Below, one piece after another: positions 58,621 through 64,000 of a stretch of 64,000 bases of DNA. The stretch comes from Larix kaempferi (lineage: Eukaryota > Streptophyta > Pinopsida > Pinales > Pinaceae), in contig BSBM01000361.1 of assembly GCA_027924585.1 (NCBI GenBank), positions 37,617,501 through 37,681,500 of the forward strand, read 5' to 3'. A program made the position numbers and the translations under genes. Position 1 is the first letter of the stretch, and each line of letters starts with the position of its first letter. The notes under the pieces were generated by a model that saw only the letters and a program-made list of their open reading frames with translations, had not been told where the DNA came from and did no database searches.

Positions 58621-61147
58621 CATATGTAGTTCCTAATTTATAAAAATGTTTAAAGCAAAGTGAAAATAACAAATTCATCTCTAATATCACTAGTAGATTC
58701 CATAATACAACACAAAAAACATAACTATTTACCGATAAAATAAATTGTTGAAAGTACCCTAAATAGAATAAAGTCAATGAACATACCTTTAAATGAAGTA
58801 ACAAAAACTTGACTTACAAGTGTGTACAATAGGACCATACCAGCAGTGGAAACTACAATGACTAGTAGCAAAGTGTGGGGGGAATATCTCCACCCAACCT
58901 AGCCTTCAGTCAATCACTATCATCCCCCAAGCCCTCAATCGGTAATGTTATACCAGACATAATCTTCTTTCCTCCCTCGGAATCAACTAGAGATGAACTC
59001 TACGTCTCCTCAACTCGTCATCACCATCAATAGGTAATCCTCACAATATACTCGGGAAATCAACCACTCTCAAGCAAACATCTAACCCCAAAAGACCTGT
59101 CCCAAAGGTAGAGAATAACCCCGCCCTCATCCATGCACTAATCCTACTTTAGCTTAATAAATTATGCACCTAATTATTACTCTATTTATTATTATTGCCT
59201 ATTATGTAACTATAATTATAATTAATTGCAAGTTGTGACATTAAAATCCATAAAGTAAAAGCCACTTTTGGAGAGGCGCATTGGGTATGTGAAAGAGATT
59301 GGTTATTCTTGAAATCATGGCTCCCTATGTTTAATATAAAGACCCTAGTTTGCTTAGACATCCATATCTGGGATAAGCTTCTAAATCATATGTTGCATGT
59401 CTTGATGTATATCATGTTAGAAGATAAATGTTATTATTAAATTGTTTCAAACAAGCCAAAGGACAAGAAGCTTGTTTTCTATGTCAGAATTTATGTGGAG
59501 CTAGACCTTCGTAAATAATTACAAGAAGAGGTAGCTCTAGAATACCCAGGTACTTTTTTGGAACAAGTATTGAATTATGAATGTGGAATTTAGATGTAGA
59601 AATTGCCATGGGTAAGACCATTTATTTTCTTGCTGTTAGGAGAATATATTTGAAACAAATACAAAGAAAAGAGAAAAAGTCTTCAGACCAGGAGCTAATC
59701 CTAAAGGTTTTTAGATGGGCATGAGAAGAAGGAAATCACAATGTGGCTTAGAAATATGCTTATCAAGGATGGGGAGTCAGATATAGAAAGTATTATCACA
59801 AAGTTAATGGAAAGGAACAAATCTAAAGAAACTACATGGAGAAATATAGGACATCGAGTGTGAGATGAAGGGATTGCTTATAGTGGGGAAAGGTAGACTC
59901 TATATGAAGCAGACAATTAAATTGTATTTAAAAAAGTAGAGACAATTTTTGTATAGGAAAATCCTATTTGGAAAATATTTAAGAGGATATTGTAGTGAAA
60001 GGGTGAGGTCTACATTAAAAAAAAACAAAGGTGAAGAACGTCAAATTATAGGAATATCATGAGAAAGTAGGAGGGATTCCCTAGTTTTATTCTTAAAGCA
60101 TTGGATATGAAGAAAAAATTATTCTAAAAACCAATGTATAATAATTTGCGTGATGATCTAGGAGTTCAAAATCCTTGAATGAAGTAATAAGATGAGAATT
60201 TTAGATTTGGTACAAGTTTGGCTAATCTCTAAGTTTCTCACAACCAGTACTTGGTAATAGAAATAGAACTCCCTTTCGAATCTATGTTTACCTCATGAAT
60301 CTTGAAGTTTTTTTTTATGGGATGCTAACACATTTTGCATCTTTGGAATTCCAGTCATTTATTTATTAAAATATTAGAAGTAGAATGCAATACAACTATG
60401 AAATAATACAATATTTGGGTATGGACAAATAGCCTTGTGTTATGAAATTGTGGGTGATAAATTAACCTCTTATTAACTACTATCAAATTTGGTAGGACTT
60501 TCCCATGGATGTCTAGTTGTTAAGAATCCATTGTGAAGGAACTTTCTTATGTAACATTTGATAGGAATCTAGTACTGCAGTTTGAAGAGTTCAACAAGAT
60601 ATTTGTCTCCTACTATCCAAGGCTGGTAATGCTTATGGACAATCTGTTAGTGCGGAGACTAACCAATATCCCTAGTCTGAATGGTTCGGATCTAGAACAA
60701 AAGCAGTACAAAACACAAAGATATTTCCTATATTAACCAAATTGCAAAAAGGGCATGAAGGAATAACTTACCTTATGCTTGTAATGTTGTCTCCTTGTTT
60801 GATGTAGCTCTTGATCTTCAGCTGCAAAAAAATGCACAAGTGGAAACATGCAAATACCAATAACATGCAAATATAGATAAATCTAAACTAGTAGTCAAAG
60901 AAGCTAATTCTAAAGATCTTACAATAATAATATTTTTATGGAAAGAATCTGTATTACTGTAAATATAAGAAGTACATAGGGAGAGATTACAACTGAGCTT
61001 TGACGTTGTAACTCCTTCCAAATGGTCCTAGCCTCAAGGATCCGATCTTTTTCCTTCTAATGGATGAAAGGGAATAAGATCTAGCAGAATTTCACCATAA
61101 TTTAAATGTTATATCTTTCTCCTCCCTATCCATGGAGAGAGAGCTTG
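58621..61147. other. Non-coding stretch, unassigned repeat debris
   Basis: No gene is recognised. The stretch is AT-rich with scattered stops in all frames. A plus-strand frame at 60533-60736 has no known motif. Confidence 0.4.
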
Positions 61148-61155
61148 TATTTATA
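61148..61155 (-). promoter_or_regulatory. Candidate TATA box of a minus-strand LTR
   Basis: Minus-strand TATAAATA is followed by a CT-rich leader (61147-61110), the arrangement of an LTR promoter. Upstream on the minus strand lies a GC-richer block with a recurring 'gacgcac.ttgtc' motif (61320-61480). No matching second LTR was found. Confidence 0.3.
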
Positions 61156-62739
61156 GGACTAAAGGGATAGGAGATGTTGAGGATTTGTGGGATAATCTAA
61201 AGGGATCATTCCAAAAGTTAAGGGGATCGAGTGCCACACTTCCTAGTTCATAGGGATAAGCCTCCACATAACCATGGGTTCTAGAAGCCGCTCGAAGCTT
61301 CTTTTTCTCCATTTAAACCAATAGTTCCGCACTTTGTCCATAGGCAACATGCGTCTTTGGAGAGTGACGCACCTTGTCCAAAGGCAGAAGGTGTCACCGA
61401 CATGGTCTGTCAATGTGCAAAGCGCGTCACCAAGGGTTTGACGCACTTTGTCATAATGCAAGGTGTGTCGAGGAAACAACAAAAGAAAAAGGAGTAACCA
61501 CAAATATCCCTTCAAGCAAATTGGCCTAAGTGCTTTAGGAATCAGGTAAAATAAAGGACACAGAACTCATGATGACGAGATTTTGGTGTAATAGAATGCC
61601 CCCCAAAGCATGAAGCTATCATAATAGGATAGGTGAGGTTCTTTGATATATGGAAGTTCGAGGAAAGGACCATCGGTTGAAGTGCCAAACAAAGACTCCT
61701 GCAGTACAACAAATTCTGAGATATATGTCTCAAATGACTCGTAACATGGTTGTCGACCAATAAATTGTAGATCCATGTTAGTACTGACTGACTGGACACA
61801 ATCATGGATACTATACACAATTGTAGATCCATGATGAGATAATTACATAGCCACGACCAATACAAGAGTGGACCTATGTGGTGTGACTAAAAAAATCTCC
61901 ATCGCAGCCTGGGTAAGATACATAAATTAACCCAGGGTATTCAAACTGAACCCGCAATGATACGAATCTAACCATGTGATTACAATGTGTTGAAGTCGAA
62001 CATGGTCGAAACCACTTGATTATCGGTCAATGATAAAAACCGTTAACAAGTGTGAGGGAAATCATCATTGATGTCAATGATCCCCAAGGTATCATAGTAC
62101 ATACCATCGAATGTGAATCAATGAGTTGAGGTCGAACATTCAATGGAATCTTTCAATCAGAAGTCAATGATGTGAAATTACGGTTGAAAGCGAGGTATTA
62201 TTCCATTAAGGCATGCAGTCCTAAGGTACTTGACTGGTTTCTAGGTTTAATCCTTGGATGATGAGTTGAGGTCGACAAGGAAAAACCCGTCGAAGGAGGG
62301 CCATGATGTTTCCCCCATCATCGACATGGAACGAGATCAAATATGTTTTGAGATAGACCGGATTGTAGAGTAAATTTTGAAACTGACTCAGAGGTAATCG
62401 ACATGATGGAAGGTATAATGACTATAGAGGTTGACTCAACAATAGACTTCCCTTGAACATGGAATGGCATGACTTGGCAGCATTGACATGACGATATTGA
62501 CATCGAGACCTAATGCAACTAATAATCGATGCATTCTTCGGATGACCCAAAGGAGTATGATGACTCATGGAATTGGTGATACTCGAGGACAAGCAGATTA
62601 TCCAAGTAGTTTGAATGAGATGAAAACGAGTGCCATGTTCAAGGGAGACTATATACTGCCATTAATACAGGTGAATACAAACTCTTTCCTTATTCCCCAC
62701 CATGATTAATGAGTACCTCTTTATTTATTAACGATCTTG
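61156..62739. other. LTR-like or satellite-like non-coding stretch
   Basis: The variants 'cgcactttgtcca', 'cgcaccttgtcca' and 'cgcactttgtcat' (about 61327-61455) form a short irregular repeat. From 61900 on, motifs around 'atgagttgaggtcga' recur (for example 62120 and 62261). No gene is recognised. Confidence 0.35.
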
Positions 62740-64000
62740 AGGATGGTAATATATGATCCATATAGCTCATCCTTCGGACGAGTCCAATCTCACATGTTTT
62801 ACGAACCTGAGATAGGATGGGTTCATCCCTAAAGGGCCCTTCAATGTCATATTTTAATGAGTCCAAAGAAGGTAAAATCGGCAACGTTTCACATTTAGAG
62901 AGTCTAAAACGATCAAAATAAGACTCCAATGAGTACTTTTTCATAAATTTTAGTCTCCTCACCCGAAAAAGGATAAAACAGCATAAGACAGAACTCTTCT
63001 AGTCATGATTAACTAGAGTGTTCATTTTTCATAAATAGTCTCATTGGTCTGAAAAAGGGGTAAACTATCACCATAAATACAACCTTTCTAATACTTTTAC
63101 AAGTGTGAAAGAATCAAGTTCGCTTGGCAATGTTTTCCTAATTAGGGAATCTGAAAAGAGCTTAAAGGAAACTCCGAGGGGGTTCCTTTTTCGTGATAGT
63201 TTTACAAGCCCGAAAAATAGATAAAATTAGACTCGCTAACATATTCTCATGTATTTACGAGCACGAGAAGGAACAAAGACTAAGCTCGACACCGTTTTAC
63301 TAGGTTTTTAATGAGCACAGTCATGGTCTAAAAAGAACTCTGAATATTTTTCATGTTTGAACCAGAGAACGAAAAAGTAAAAAGTAAGATCAAACCACTT
63401 TTCATGTTTCAACCATAACATGAAAAAAGGGAAAAGTAAGCTCAACACCATCTTATTTTTTTTAACGAGCTCGAAGATAGGTTGGAAGAATGCTCATGGT
63501 TTAGTGAGCTTGAAACCCAAAATAAAGTATGCTCGAAAATATTCCCATTGGCGAATGTTTCCTAACATGATGTCCAGAGGTTAGTACATGCCCCTAGCAT
63601 GATTGCTGGAAGTAAGTGACTTAACTCCAACATTGCATGGAGAGGACATCGAATTCACTTCAACATGATGTTCATAGGTTGAAGACATGCCCCCCAAGCT
63701 TCATTTCATTTGCCTAATATAGCTCTTCACTCTATTTAAATCCCAGCTACTAATAGGAATATGTTCACCATAGACGGAAGAGGAAAAATGATCATATGGC
63801 ATAGGTGGATGAAAAGAAGGTTCGGGTACTAAGTCTAGTGGAAGACTTGACTCAATGGGAGGAGGATCTATTTACTGTTTACACAAGCTTGAAATAGAAA
63901 ATAACTATGCTTGAAGGGACCCATTTTATTTTTTAATGAGCTTGAAACAAAACGAAACTATGCTCATGGAAATCTATTTCATTTTTTAACGAGCTTGACA
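62740..64000. repeat. Degenerate interspersed-motif array
   Basis: A loose motif, 'aa(t/c)gag(c/t)(t/a)cgaa', followed by A-rich sequence and 'agc/actcg', recurs every 60-120 bases to the end of the window. A related arrangement is seen at 16050-16520. The array is probably part of a retrotransposon terminal or spacer region and is cut by the window edge. Confidence 0.4.

Overview
The window looks like repeat-dominated nuclear DNA of a large plant genome. It is strongly AT-rich by eye, with no intact ordinary host gene, many decayed transposons nested in one another, tRNA-derived SINE heads, a broken Ty1/copia element and plant LTR and gag debris. A short insertion with a Penelope-type hammerhead-like motif would fit a conifer, where arthropod-derived Penelope elements (Dryad) have been described. 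The lineage assignment is inference, at moderate-to-low confidence.

Layout. About 1.8-7.7 kb is one copy (A) of an unclassified repeat family. A second copy (A') starts near 18.6 kb, stops at 21.81 kb and resumes at 52.14 kb. Copy A has no gap at the matching place (about 5.72 kb), so it acts as an empty site and shows that 21.815-52.135 kb is one inserted unit of about 30.3 kb. A' also took a 95-bp Penelope-like insertion (12-bp target duplication) and a 2.7-kb TG...CA LTR-type insertion. Between A and A' lie retroelement remnants: a gag zinc-knuckle piece, an RNase H piece and tandem duplications. To the right are a minus-strand copia pol remnant (56.5-58.6 kb) and degenerate repeats.

The 30-kb insertion is the main find. 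It is a minus-strand Helentron-type rolling-circle transposon (the Helitron2 branch). Reading the minus strand from 39.1 to 32.3 kb, it encodes an OTU cysteine protease, a second OTU-like domain with Ser at the nucleophile position, a 109-codon in-frame tandem duplication, a Cys-rich DUF6570-like region, an HUH/Y2 Rep domain, a PIF1-type helicase and an APE-like endonuclease (EN) whose last third lies past a stop. A separate four-exon RPA1-like gene follows at 31.5-29.4 kb. The polyprotein carries six in-frame stops and four frameshifts, three of them in A runs. The outer ends share an inverted ATGTCC-type motif, followed at the 3' end by a short perfect hairpin, as in Helentron/DINE-1-like elements. 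The Rep nicks and joins DNA, the helicase unwinds, RPA would coat single strands, and EN and OTU are accessory enzymes of this lineage.

Inside the element are also a captured fragment of a plant Hsp110-type (HSP70-14/15/16) gene near the 3' end, repeated blocks at 41-50 kb, an inverted copy of those blocks at 27.4-28.2 kb that brackets the coding module, and a 1.14-kb LINE-like retroinsertion with an 18-bp target duplication. Everything is decayed, so this is a fossil unless related copies elsewhere are intact.
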